From positions 41,288,745-41,352,744 of the forward strand of contig CM075102.1 in assembly GCA_037576195.1 (NCBI GenBank): a stretch of DNA of 64,000 nucleotides. The letters are read 5' to 3'. The position numbers were made by a program, and so were the translations under genes. Shown here in pieces: positions 55,901 through 64,000 of this stretch; position 1 is the first letter of the stretch; the number at the start of each line of letters is the position of its first letter. The DNA is from Phytoseiulus persimilis (taxonomy: Eukaryota > Arthropoda > Arachnida > Mesostigmata > Phytoseiidae). Under the pieces are notes generated by a model. That model did not search any database. It saw only the letters and a list, made by a program, of their open reading frames with translations, and had not been told where the DNA came from.

Positions 55901-58388
55901 TCGGAGAAACATTGCAATTCCAGAGCGAGCTTTCGGCGGCACCCTTGGCGCATGTCCTCAATGAAGGATTTGGTTTGTTCCTGGGTCAGACCTGTGAGTT
56001 TGGCTTCGGACAAGCTCTTTGGCAGTATGCAGCGGAACTCAGTTAGGTACTGCGGCAAGAAGTGCGTTGACAGAGAAAGTGGATCCTCGACCAATGATAC
56101 TATGCCGTCGGTGTTGATTCGATGCTTCTCGAAATATTCTAGAAAGTATGGACGGTCAGTGGATAAAGATTCGGCTAGGTTCAGGGTTTTGATGAGATAT
56201 TGTGCCACCGCACTGAATTTATCCTTAGTCAACATCGTTTGACTGTCAAGGAGTTGGTCCAAGCTCGCTCTTCGTTCCTGGAAGAATGTCTCTACGAGAC
56301 TCGTAGGTTTCCTCCCTTCTAAGACCGAAAGGGCACAAAGACTCTCTGCGAGCGAATCTTTATCACAAATCGAGTCCGCCATGGCGGCAAGACAAGCTCT
56401 GTTCAGGAGTCGCGTCGAGATCTTCAACGACTTCTGAGTCGACAAAAGAACAGGCTCCGGGAGGTTGTTCTCACGGAGAGCCATTTGAGCCAGAGCAACC
56501 AGGGCGGCGGAAGATATCATTTCGCGGGCTTCTACCAGAGCCCCTAGTTTCGCACAGATATCCAAGATCAGCTTTGTTTGGGCGAAGTTGGAGAAAACCT
56601 GAGGATCCTTACTAGGGACTTCCAAAGGGCACGGGTTGAATTTTCCGCAGCTGACGGGTAGCTGATGCAGTTTCGCTGGCAACTCGTCCACGAGCTTCTT
56701 CATATTCTGTATCGTATCTGCCGCGTCAATGAGATCACGATACCTTTCTCCTACTAATTCTCGAACCTCATGGTTCTTTTTCGTGATGTCCTGCAGTAAC
56801 TTCTGACGAATCTCCACGATTCCCACGATCGAATGTTGTTGAAAGAGAGCGTCGGCCCCAGTCATGACTGAGTCTTCGTTCGCAATCATTTTATGATTCT
56901 ACGAACCATGAACGAGAACTTCGCTCCAAGCCTCTTTGAATTCCACGGAACATCGGCTACTTCTTTGCTCCTCGACGATCGGCTCCTTGCGACGTGGGCT
57001 GTTTATATTGATTCCGTCGTTTAAGGGAAGATAAGGAGGGAAACGCGGCGCGAAAATTTGAATTCAATACATGCTCCACCTTTTTCTTTCGCGGTTGGAA
57101 ATAAAGTGATTATCATCAAGAGACGTTATGATACGAGAGTTTTCCGTTTCCAGTTCATCGATCCCAACAATTTGATAGTGGCCACATCCTCCAGCGAACT
57201 CGTGTTGTTTGAGTGTTCAGCGTCGGTAAGCTCATGAATAGGAGGAAATATGTATCATCCAAATCAAGTCTCAGCGTTCATTCTGAGTGTCCGGGAGTCT
57301 CGCGCGGCACCAGATGTGGAACGATCCCGCTCAGCCGCTTCCCCTGAACTCGATTCCGTTACAGTCAATTCAAGAAAGTCGTCGGTGGCCAGCGGCAATT
57401 GAAAGTGCCATGCCGTACTCGGGCCTGGCAGTTAGACAAGGAACTGAAGGCGCAGAAGTCGTAACAGTTGGAGAAGACGGTTTCATAAAGCGATTCATAC
57501 TGAAAGATCCCAAAGACACGCCGGCGCAATCGATCGAATCGGGAGCAGATTCCCTGACCTGTGTTGCGTACCTTGGACAAAATGAAGTCGCCGTGGGCAA
57601 CCTGGCGGGTCGCCTGAAAATTTTCGACCTCAACAAGTCCCAGGAAGTCCGAGCGTGTCTCCTGTAAGCATGGCATCCCTTATCAGCGAACGAATAACCT
57701 GAATCAAATCATGTGGCGCACTTATCGGGGACTTCTGAGTTGAAGCTTGTCCAACCCTAATGGAAACGCTCTCTTCAGGCGTCAAGACGACCTGGTTGGT
57801 ATAACGTGCATCCTTCAGCACCCTTCGCAACCGCATTTAATTTTCTGCGGAACGGAAGCGGGTTCGATCTGTGTTTGGGATCTGCGCCAAGAAGATCAAC
57901 CCAATCCATCCGCGTTCTATAACTGCCACACCGTTCTCATCCCGGAGTTGCGCTTCCACGCATTGTCTACCTCTCACCTGATAAGCGTTTGCTACGACGG
58001 AACAGCACTCTGGTGGAACGCGAGCAAACTCATGAGTCCCTTCGAAACAACGGCCGCTCTCGCTTCCAATCGAGAACTCAAAAGACCACAGAACTCAGGT
58101 GAGCATCAGAAAGTTCGAGTCCACGTTTTGGCTGTGTGCGCTCCCCGAGGAAGGAATTCAGCAAATCACAGGGATTCCGGCTTTCATTAGCTTCATCGCT
58201 GACACTGATTCTTTCTGTCCGCAGATACAAGCGGTTGGCTTATGCCCGACGTTATGAAGGACCGCATGGAGATCGAGAGACTTGTGGAACCATCGATATT
58301 TTGCGTGAACTCAGTCGATTCGAGTGGTGACTTGGTTGCCGTCGGAGGCGATTCCGAAATGCTACAGATTTTTTCTATTCCCGTGTAA
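52957..58388 (+). CDS. NUP43: Nucleoporin NUP43
   Basis: Six exons (52957-53082, 53871-53981, 57154-57225, 57314-57663, 57779-58098, 58225-58388) give 380 residues, the same length as human NUP43, with every junction in phase. The protein is a WD40 propeller: SKIIGKKIAKLRFMP and LAVASWDDD at the start, DSLIQLWNIS, FIDPNNLIVATSSSELVLFE, EVVTVGEDGFIKRF, EVAVGNLAGRLKIFDLN, LIFCGTEAGSICVWDLRQ, LISVCYDGTALWWNAS and a C-terminal DLVAVGGDSEMLQIFSIPV. NUP43 belongs to the Nup107-160 (Y) complex of nuclear pores and also acts at kinetochores. The acceptor before exon 4 (GGCACCAG, 57313) is weak, but it is the only one seen that keeps phase. Intron 2 (3.2 kb) contains COG1 on the other strand, and the 3' end converges on COQ8 with about 200 bp between stops. 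Confidence 0.92.
54673..56889 (-). CDS. COG1: Conserved oligomeric Golgi complex subunit 1
   Basis: A single uninterrupted exon of 738 residues. The N-terminus carries the Vps51/COG1 domain (ALFQQHSIVGIVEIRQKLL, then VGERYRDLIDAADTIQNMKK), which is the COG1 signature. The rest is helical, as expected of a CATCHR tether rod, with fair match along its length (for example YFLEYFEKHRINTDGIV). Human COG1 is about 980 residues, so this one is shorter, mainly in the C-terminal half. COG1 joins lobes A and B of the COG complex, which tethers retrograde vesicles at the Golgi. The gene lies antisense within intron 2 of NUP43 and has no introns, which could reflect intron loss or an old retrocopy. Confidence 0.88.
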   Translation of the reverse strand: MIANEDSVMTGADALFQQHSIVGIVEIRQKLLQDITKKNHEVRELVGERYRDLIDAADTIQNMKKLVDELPAKLHQLPVSCGKFNPCPLEVPSKDPQVFSNFAQTKLILDICAKLGALVEAREMISSAALVALAQMALRENNLPEPVLLSTQKSLKISTRLLNRACLAAMADSICDKDSLAESLCALSVLEGRKPTSLVETFFQERRASLDQLLDSQTMLTKDKFSAVAQYLIKTLNLAESLSTDRPYFLEYFEKHRINTDGIVSLVEDPLSLSTHFLPQYLTEFRCILPKSLSEAKLTGLTQEQTKSFIEDMRQGCRRKLALELQCFSDCRGIAKTYDHLVKSIGDSELPTTRLSSTPNVYEIFFRDAIVRRIAEIFEEILSKATEQVLISVHASFAEAARIKSSNVSTLCKNFDAAVKSALDQLTEFPPFNEVTSEENRSLVELTSTATEQKLTQVRAFVAQCVESGVRCCYFLSLLSHLSAGFTACESLQKIFGTKWAQRRDSLFESRDLAASTAMNVLVEEALETFRKSFAETPAENLLLNMASVKALIVISEESENEVMSTTIHLPQHCLLPLSRLLFSISVSIRECMECSVSNKVVSHTNRILVSTVQDVYQKVLDSRAILPQTAQQELAVQLLFDIEYLEKLLSSSLDEGLRSQLVGLIDPVDYHMARPHLGEGVIRLVAQTAMLYGLLCPRGSLGKPRKQTSQDHNVIPLAEQTIQRFSLLPVGVPPLCR

Positions 58389-58595
58389 ATAATACAGCGA
58401 GACCATGTTCAAATATGTTTTGGAACACAACTGGCTACGGAACGCAGTGCCACATCGGTATTCATAAAAACAACTTTTCTCCTGGTGAAAACTGTGTCTT
58501 CATTCGCCGATTCATCACAGCAGTATTCACGAAAATCCAGGAATACAATGAGAATATCTCTACCGGAAAATTCCTTTCGATATCTAAATCCTCCG

Positions 58596-60416
58596 TCACA
58601 AGTCACGGCTAAGTATCGGTTCCACTGCTGCTCTCCTCTCGTCCAGGTTCTCCAAGATGTCCAAGTAGAGTTGACGGCAGTTGAACTTCGCCTTGAGTTT
58701 AGCGCAGAGAAGGAAAATTCCCGAAAGCTTCCTATGGATCGAGTAAATTTCCTCCGGGGGTGGGCTGAGTCTGTGCTTCAGCATGATAGGCACCAACTGC
58801 GAAACTTTCTCTTCGGTCTCGCGTCTTCCGAAGTCGAATTCGTCGACCACGAAAGCTTCTGCCAGTATCAGGACAGCATCACAATGAGCTTTGACCATGA
58901 GCTCGCTCTCTTGCCCCGTTAAAAATCCGATTTGCCTGGAGCATTGAATGATTGTCTCGATGTCGTCACGAGTGGCAGCATCAATGATCTTCATATACAT
59001 ATCGATGAAAGATGTGTTGTAACCTCGAGAAGCACCGAAGTCGAGCAGAACGATTTTCTCTGTCTCAGGTTGATACAGGAAGTTCGACCAGTTGGGATCA
59101 GTCTGCATGAAACGGTAAATAAATATTTCCTCCAAAGTAAGCCGCAGTAGATTTTTGGCGACGTAGTTACGAAGAGGCTGACTCGCGTTCTCTAAGCGAT
59201 CGACGGGTAAAACGCCTCTAACGTACTCTGAGGCGAAGATTCTTTTAGTTGTCAGAGGATCGATGGCGTCTGGAATAATGAAGACGCTCTCGTGCCGAAG
59301 TAACTCTTTGAACCTCTTCGAGGCTGCAGCCTCTCGCTCATAATCCACCTCCCACGCGAGTTCTCGGCGAGCGACTTCAACAAGGTTGTGAATGAAAAAC
59401 CCTCTGGGGAGGATATCCCAAACTTTGAGAACCATCATGAGATTATCGATATCTGAGTTGATTCCTTGCGCGACTCCTGGGTATTGCACTTTGATGGCAA
59501 GCTCCCGTCCCTGGAATCGTGCGCGATGGACCTGACCGATACTCGCAGCAGCGAAAGGCATTTCGTCGAAGCTTTCGAATTTCTCTCTCCACTTCTCTCC
59601 GAGTTCGCGATTCATCACTTGATTGAGTTGCCATTTGGGCATGTAGTGAGCGGCATCCCGAACTCTGATGAACAGCTGGGCGATCTCGTCCGGTACTAGT
59701 TTACTGTCCTGGATACTCAAAATTTGCCCAATCTTCAGAGCGGCGCCTCGAACCTGGCAGAGCGTTTCCACGATCCGGTTCGCATTTGCTTGACTCAACA
59801 GGAACGGCTTTTTGGCTTCTTCATTCGACGTCAGCCGACGGACAACCTCACTCGCGGTGCCGACTCCGAGTCCCGCGAAGAGCCCACCGTACGTCAGAGC
59901 TCGTTTGAAGCGCGTCGCAGGGACTCTCTTCGCTTTCGATGCAGCCCCCAGACCGGGATCTTTGATTGTGATTTCTTCAAATCGCTTCGATTGGTCAATT
60001 TCTTCTTTCACAAGGATTTCGTTGGGTTTCAGAGGTTCATGCAATGGCGTGGTACCAATGCCTTGTCTCAGGTTATACTCGATGGCGATTTCCAGTAACT
60101 GACGCAAGCTTTCAACGACAACGCATAGATTTCTCAAACCAAAAGAGTCTTTGGGTGCGATTTCGTCAATGCGGCTGAGAACAGTCCTTGATGTCGGTGA
60201 CGCCGAACTCCCTGCTCTCCCATATCCCAGCAATGCTTGGCTAACTTGTGAAACCCCTCGGGCTATCAACGCCAGGCCGCTCGAGAGAAGTTCTTCAGAA
60301 TTTTCATCCCGCCTACTGGAATCCACTTTTGAAGGAGAACTCGTCGATGAAGCCGATGAGCGAGTCAGGCGCCCTGCACGGAAGGGTGACCTCGTTCGGA
60401 GCACAGCGGCACGCAT
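58596..60416 (-). CDS. COQ8: COQ8/ADCK atypical kinase (coenzyme Q biosynthesis)
   Basis: A single exon of 606 residues. The N-terminus (MRAAVLRTRSPFRAGRLTRS) is rich in Arg and Ser without acids, like a mitochondrial targeting sequence. The UbiB-family marks are present: the KxGQ motif (ALKIGQ, about 227-231), the alanine-rich loop AAASIGQVHRA (about 289-299), the lysine motif LAIKVQYPG, the catalytic-loop motif QTDPNWSNFLY (about 438-448) and DFGASRGY (about 459). COQ8 is an ATPase on the matrix face of the inner membrane that supports the coenzyme Q synthesis complex. The gene is divergent from V-ATPase subunit F (429 bp between start codons) and convergent with NUP43. Lack of introns in both this gene and COG1 is unusual beside their intron-bearing neighbours. 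Confidence 0.95.
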   Translation of the reverse strand: MRAAVLRTRSPFRAGRLTRSSASSTSSPSKVDSSRRDENSEELLSSGLALIARGVSQVSQALLGYGRAGSSASPTSRTVLSRIDEIAPKDSFGLRNLCVVVESLRQLLEIAIEYNLRQGIGTTPLHEPLKPNEILVKEEIDQSKRFEEITIKDPGLGAASKAKRVPATRFKRALTYGGLFAGLGVGTASEVVRRLTSNEEAKKPFLLSQANANRIVETLCQVRGAALKIGQILSIQDSKLVPDEIAQLFIRVRDAAHYMPKWQLNQVMNRELGEKWREKFESFDEMPFAAASIGQVHRARFQGRELAIKVQYPGVAQGINSDIDNLMMVLKVWDILPRGFFIHNLVEVARRELAWEVDYEREAAASKRFKELLRHESVFIIPDAIDPLTTKRIFASEYVRGVLPVDRLENASQPLRNYVAKNLLRLTLEEIFIYRFMQTDPNWSNFLYQPETEKIVLLDFGASRGYNTSFIDMYMKIIDAATRDDIETIIQCSRQIGFLTGQESELMVKAHCDAVLILAEAFVVDEFDFGRRETEEKVSQLVPIMLKHRLSPPPEEIYSIHRKLSGIFLLCAKLKAKFNCRQLYLDILENLDERRAAVEPILSRDL

Positions 60417-60845
60417 GTCGACCGTTCGTCAGAATTTCAACGCAGCTTACTCAGAACTGATCGAGTACTCCACGCCAGAGAGAAGACCATCGCGACTTCG
60501 AGATCGCGCATTGAAGCTCCGCTCGGTGCTCCCGGTCCAGCACACGTTCCGTCGCTTAAGTGGTCCTCCTGAGACATGTAGTCCCAAGTGCACAATCTCC
60601 GATTTTTTTTTCTATGGTAACGTGCGAAACTCGTGAATTATCTAGAAGTGATGGAGCAGAAGCGAATATGGATGGCGTATACATTTTTTTGGGGAATCTT
60701 GAGGCTCCTCTCAAATGGATGCCCTCACCCCCAGCTCATTCTCCAGGTACTCGGCGCATGTAGGCTGGGTCGTCACACATATGAGCGGAGATCACGAGAC
60801 CATCGAGCACAGAGTCTTGTGCTCTCTTAACTCAACTAGTGAACT
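60417..60845. promoter_or_regulatory. Divergent promoter region between COQ8 and V-ATPase F
   Basis: Only 429 bp separate the two start codons, so this stretch must hold both leaders and promoters. No TATA box is evident on either side, which fits a bidirectional housekeeping promoter. A short T-rich tract lies at 60604-60612. Confidence 0.5.
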
Positions 60846-61562
60846 ATGGCGGCCCGTGGAAAGCTGATCTCCATCATCGGTGATGAAGAAACTTGCGTTG
60901 GTTTCCTCATGGGAGGAATTGGTGAGTTGCAAGCGCTGTGTACGAAGAACGTTCTTATCCATTTCCCGTAGATCCACCACTGTATGGTTCGCTTGAATTT
61001 TCGTCCCGAACGGCTTCTGAGCTGAGGTTCTTCTCTCGACCGACGAGTTCGAACGGGGATTCACGTTGAAACACACGAGTCTGTCTATCGTTGTCCTTCT
61101 CGCTCACGAATCCTGACTATCGACCAGCGAACGTTGCCTTGATGAAGGCGTACTTAAATTGTGTCTTTGTCCCGTTCTGGTTGTGGCCGCGACCTTCCTA
61201 CGCTTCCCAGACTGCTTCGAGTTAAGAAAGTGGTTTCGGAGTGCGTGCTAGAGCTTTGAACCTAATTTTCCTTCCGGTTTCCAGGAGAGATGAACAAAGA
61301 GAGGCAACCGAACTTTAAGGTTGTAGATAAAGACACCCCTGTCTCGGAAATCGAAGAAACTTTCAAAACCTTCGTGAAGCGAACAGACATCGCGATCATT
61401 CTGATCAACCAGAACGTCGCTGAGATGATCCGTCACGAGATCGACAAACACACGTCGTCGATTCCCGCCGTTCTGGAGATTCCCTCGAAGGATGCACCCT
61501 ACGATCCCAGCAAGGATTCCATCTTGAAGAGAGCCAAAGGAATGTTCGGAGTGAGTGATTGA
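60846..61562 (+). CDS. ATP6V1F: V-type proton ATPase subunit F
   Basis: Two exons (60846-60921 and 61285-61562) joined in phase 1 give 117 residues (human ATP6V1F has 119). Matches run along the whole length: [78 protein letters not shown] and [12 protein letters not shown]. Subunit F is part of the central rotor stalk of the V1 sector and couples ATP hydrolysis to rotation. The last codons read GGAGTGAGTGATTGA, which contains a good donor (GTGAGT at 61551), so the final residues could be replaced by splicing to a further exon. I saw no convincing one, and AATAAA at 61774 suits the simple model. Confidence 0.95.
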
Positions 61563-61773
61563 AAGGAGTTGATCGGTTATTTCATTTGCATTCCGTTTTC
61601 GCGAGAACGACGGCTCCAGAGGAAGAACTGGAGATTGTCCTCACCGTTAGATAGATGCCTAGGAGCTTTTACATCGGTTATGTTAGCGGGAGCGGAGGTA
61701 TGATGCTGTCCTGGTGACTCGAGTAATTTCAGTCAGAAACAAACCTCAGTTACTCCATTCGGTTACGCGAGAC

Positions 61774-61779
61774 AATAAA
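61774..61779 (+). terminator. Polyadenylation signal for V-ATPase F
   Basis: AATAAA lies 212 bp after the stop codon, on the coding strand, with GT-rich sequence following. It is the first canonical signal downstream. Confidence 0.6.
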
Positions 61780-61827
61780 TGTGATATACGAAAGGAAAAC
61801 CGCAGTCTTCCTTGATTTCTTCGCCTA

Positions 61828-61833
61828 TTTATT
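61828..61833 (-). terminator. Possible polyadenylation signal for the P450 gene
   Basis: A minus-strand AATAAA lies about 390 bp beyond the P450 stop codon. It is plausible but not the only AT-rich hexamer there. Confidence 0.4.
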
Positions 61834-62221
61834 TTTGATTAGATTATCCAGGAGGGCGTTCTCAAATAAGCAGAATATTTTCGATGAGAGCGCAGTTGTT
61901 TCGGAAGCTAGCGGCTTCAGCTCTGAATCATTTAAAGCGGGGGTTCTTCAAACACCAGATTCGCCTCGTCTCGAGCTTTCTGGGGTCGGAGGAGCCGTGT
62001 AGAGTCGAGAAACACGGGTCGAGTCAACCGATTCAACCCAGCCGCATTCAATTCCGGAGAGGCTTCTCATTGAGAATTCTTCACATTTTTGATGAAGGCC
62101 AGCTTCAGCGGTTGGTCCGGTACGTTAATCAATTTTGTGAAGCAATCCATCGGCACGTGGTGGCGGTACTCCAATGAAAATTCAAGAATCATCTGGGGAG
62201 ACGGAAGACTATGATGAATAT

Positions 62222-63989
62222 TCATGGTTTCCGATTAATCCGTAAGAATTGAATCGCGGGGTTCCAGCTTGTCAGCGTTCTCACCCGGGAGATGAGAACG
62301 TTTATCGTGTTCTCTGCGAACCGTCGGCCAATGCACGTTCTTGGGCCATAACCGAACGGTAGGTAAGCGAACGGATGGTTGCTACGACATTCCTCATCTC
62401 TTTCTGATCGAAGCCAACGCTCAGGTCGGTACTCTGAAGGGTTCGCAAACTGTTCGGAGTCTCGCGATGCCACTTGATTGTGAAGCACGATCATCGTCTG
62501 GGGGAATGGATAGCTTAATAATAACCACGTCGTTGGACCAGAGAAGGTAATTGTAAAAGTTCACTCTAGCGAACCCACCCCCGCAGGGACATTAAATCCC
62601 GAGAGTGTGACATCGCAGTCTAGAATTCGACCTGTCCCGAGGGCTACCGGGAGGAGCCGATGGCTCTCGCGGGTACAAGCTCTGAGGTACGAACAAGCAT
62701 CCAAGTCCTTCAGAGTCGGCTTCCCGGTACGCATGAAGACGCCCCGGAGCTCGTCGCGGAGCCGGTCCTGGCAATCGGGATTGACAGCGAGATGATACAA
62801 TAAGAATGCCATTGCGTAAGCGGTCTGCAATGCGAATAGATCTGTCTTGGTAGCTGTAAGCGAGCCGCCACATGACTCCTGAGTCAACGATACGCTGATG
62901 AGATTTCGGTATCGACAATGAATGGACTGATCGCCAAACTCACCGTATCGATGCCCGCCATGAAAATATCAGTGATCATAGTGTACACATCGCGCTTATC
63001 ACCTGGCATGGATAAGAACTGTTGGAGGACAGTGGCTGATTCATCGCTATCAGCTTGTGGTTTGCTCTCCGCCAAATACTGGTTCACTATCCTGAGAAAA
63101 TATCCAGTTTTTAACGAGCCTGTCCAACGTTGACGTCCTCATTATGGAACGGCAACGATTCGTATTTGAACGGATGCGCCGTACTCTGTCATTGTGTCCT
63201 GAGCTCTCACAAGTTTCTTATAAGTGGGTGTGTCCCAGAACCGCCAGAAGGGTAGTCCGTTCTCAGTCAGCATGATGATTTTGTGAGTCTCGGCGGCTGC
63301 CTCAATGAGCTTGCGCTGACGACTGGAGGAATCCTGAGGGGCTTTGATGCAACCGAGACGAGAATTCAGGGCGATAAGACCCGTTGCTGTGAACAAAGTC
63401 TTCGATCATCCTGCGCCCAGAGGGAAGATTCATTCTGCTGACAGAGTCCGGTTCCACCAACCTTCAAGAGCCCATATGTACAACGTAGGAACGAAATCTG
63501 TTTCTCCCTTAGGGCCCAATTCGCGGCAAATATCCAGAACGTCATCGGCGACTTCGGAGAGCCCATCTCGATAACTCTCCAAAGTCTCCTTCCGAAGCAT
63601 GGGTATCTGAAACTTTTGACGCAGTTCGGCCCATTCTGCACCGTTCCTAATTTATCAGACGAAAGGCTTATTGAATGTGTATCCAGGGCTATGGCTATGA
63701 CGCATAGCAGAGCATGAACTGGTTTGAGCCGGGAATCCTTTCGGTACTAACGTAGGGATAATTCCTCCATTCCGGTATTCTTTCGGTCTCTGCTCGCGGT
63801 ACTTCAAGAGGGCCCGATGGCTCAGTCTCGTCGGGTATCGGCCCTCATTGCGGAAAACGGTTTCGATGTCGCGCGGATCAAAAACGTGGACCAAAGTGCG
63901 GTCCGCTACCACTTTCTCTCTAACCAAGTTCCCGAACTCGTTCTTCAACTTCGCGGCATTCAAGTGCATCTTCGTCAGATCGAAGCCAC
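62222..63989 (-). CDS. Mitochondrial-clan cytochrome P450, 5' end outside window
   Basis: Visible exons are 63989 to about 63760, 63635-63462, 63386-63185, 63091-62944, 62824-62579 and 62497-62222; all but the first junction keep phase. An acceptor at 63990 shows that at least one more exon lies beyond the window. The first exon has LVREKVVADRTLVHVFDPRD and GRYPTRLSHRALLKYREQRP, as in mitochondrial P450s. Then come the I-helix motif (FMAGIDTV), the K-helix ExxR (ESHR), YRPERW and the haem loop FGYGPRTCIGRRFAE with the ligand cysteine. Such enzymes include the Halloween steroid hydroxylases; residues around VASRDSEQF recall CYP302A1, but that is a weak guess. The junction after exon one could not be fixed: the best donor that keeps phase is poor, so the gene could be damaged there. 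Confidence 0.88.
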
Positions 63990-64000
63990 CTGAGAAAGAG

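Larger units (their letters stand above)
61563..62221. other. Convergent 3' region of V-ATPase F and the P450
   Basis: It contains AATAAA on the plus strand at 61774-61779 and AATAAA on the minus strand at 61833-61828, so the two transcripts may overlap at their ends by a few dozen bases. No gene was seen. Confidence 0.5.

Noticed and set aside
1-64000. CRISPR arrays, operons and bacterial signals
   Set aside because: No regularly spaced identical repeats with unique spacers were seen, and all supported genes are spliced or polyadenylated eukaryotic genes.

Overview
The window looks like nuclear DNA of an arthropod, most likely a chelicerate and probably a parasitiform mite. It holds spliced metazoan genes with mostly short (about 90-430 bp) GT-AG introns, moderate GC, AATAAA polyadenylation signals, and arthropod-type genes. 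The species is inferred; nothing here proves it.

Left third (1-19,200): an IRF2BP/Pits-type transcriptional co-regulator on the plus strand (1188-10722) has a 6.8 kb first intron and one GC-AG intron. A two-exon secreted Trp/Gly-rich protein of unknown function lies on the minus strand (13811-12528). The rest has no gene I can support. At about 19,228-21,220 lies the fossil of an LTR retroelement that encloses a GC-rich, possibly virus-derived open reading stretch.

Middle (23,350-34,314): a compact housekeeping block. USP16/45 deubiquitinase (minus, 9 exons) stands divergent to a membrane-anchored YccV-domain protein (plus, 4 exons). That gene converges on the ER-associated E2 enzyme UBE2G2 (minus). 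CHMP7 (ESCRT-III) lies whole inside intron 1 of UBE2G2, on the same strand.

Transposon island (about 34,900-52,600): few host genes. It contains diverged segmental copies (35.5, 42.5 and 50.1 kb, with satellite blocks at 38.9/44.6, 39.4/51.8 and 42.2/48.4 kb). Two of the copies carry a small secreted-protein gene, one apparently intact and one without its start codon. Insertions include a Tc1/mariner remnant whose ends are fixed by empty paralogous sites, a hAT transposase remnant, a LINE inserted in another LINE, a foldback inverted repeat, and two minisatellites.

Right end (52,957-64,000): a dense gene block. NUP43 (plus, 6 exons) holds the intronless Golgi-tether gene COG1 in antisense inside an intron. 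Then come COQ8 (minus, intronless) divergent to V-ATPase subunit F (plus), and a mitochondrial-clan cytochrome P450 (minus) whose 5' end runs off the window.

These genes do not form one pathway. Several (USP16/45, UBE2G2, CHMP7, COG1, NUP43, V-ATPase F, COQ8) are basic cell-maintenance genes packed head-to-head, tail-to-tail or nested. Exon limits were derived by hand from splice sites and checked by reading-phase arithmetic.
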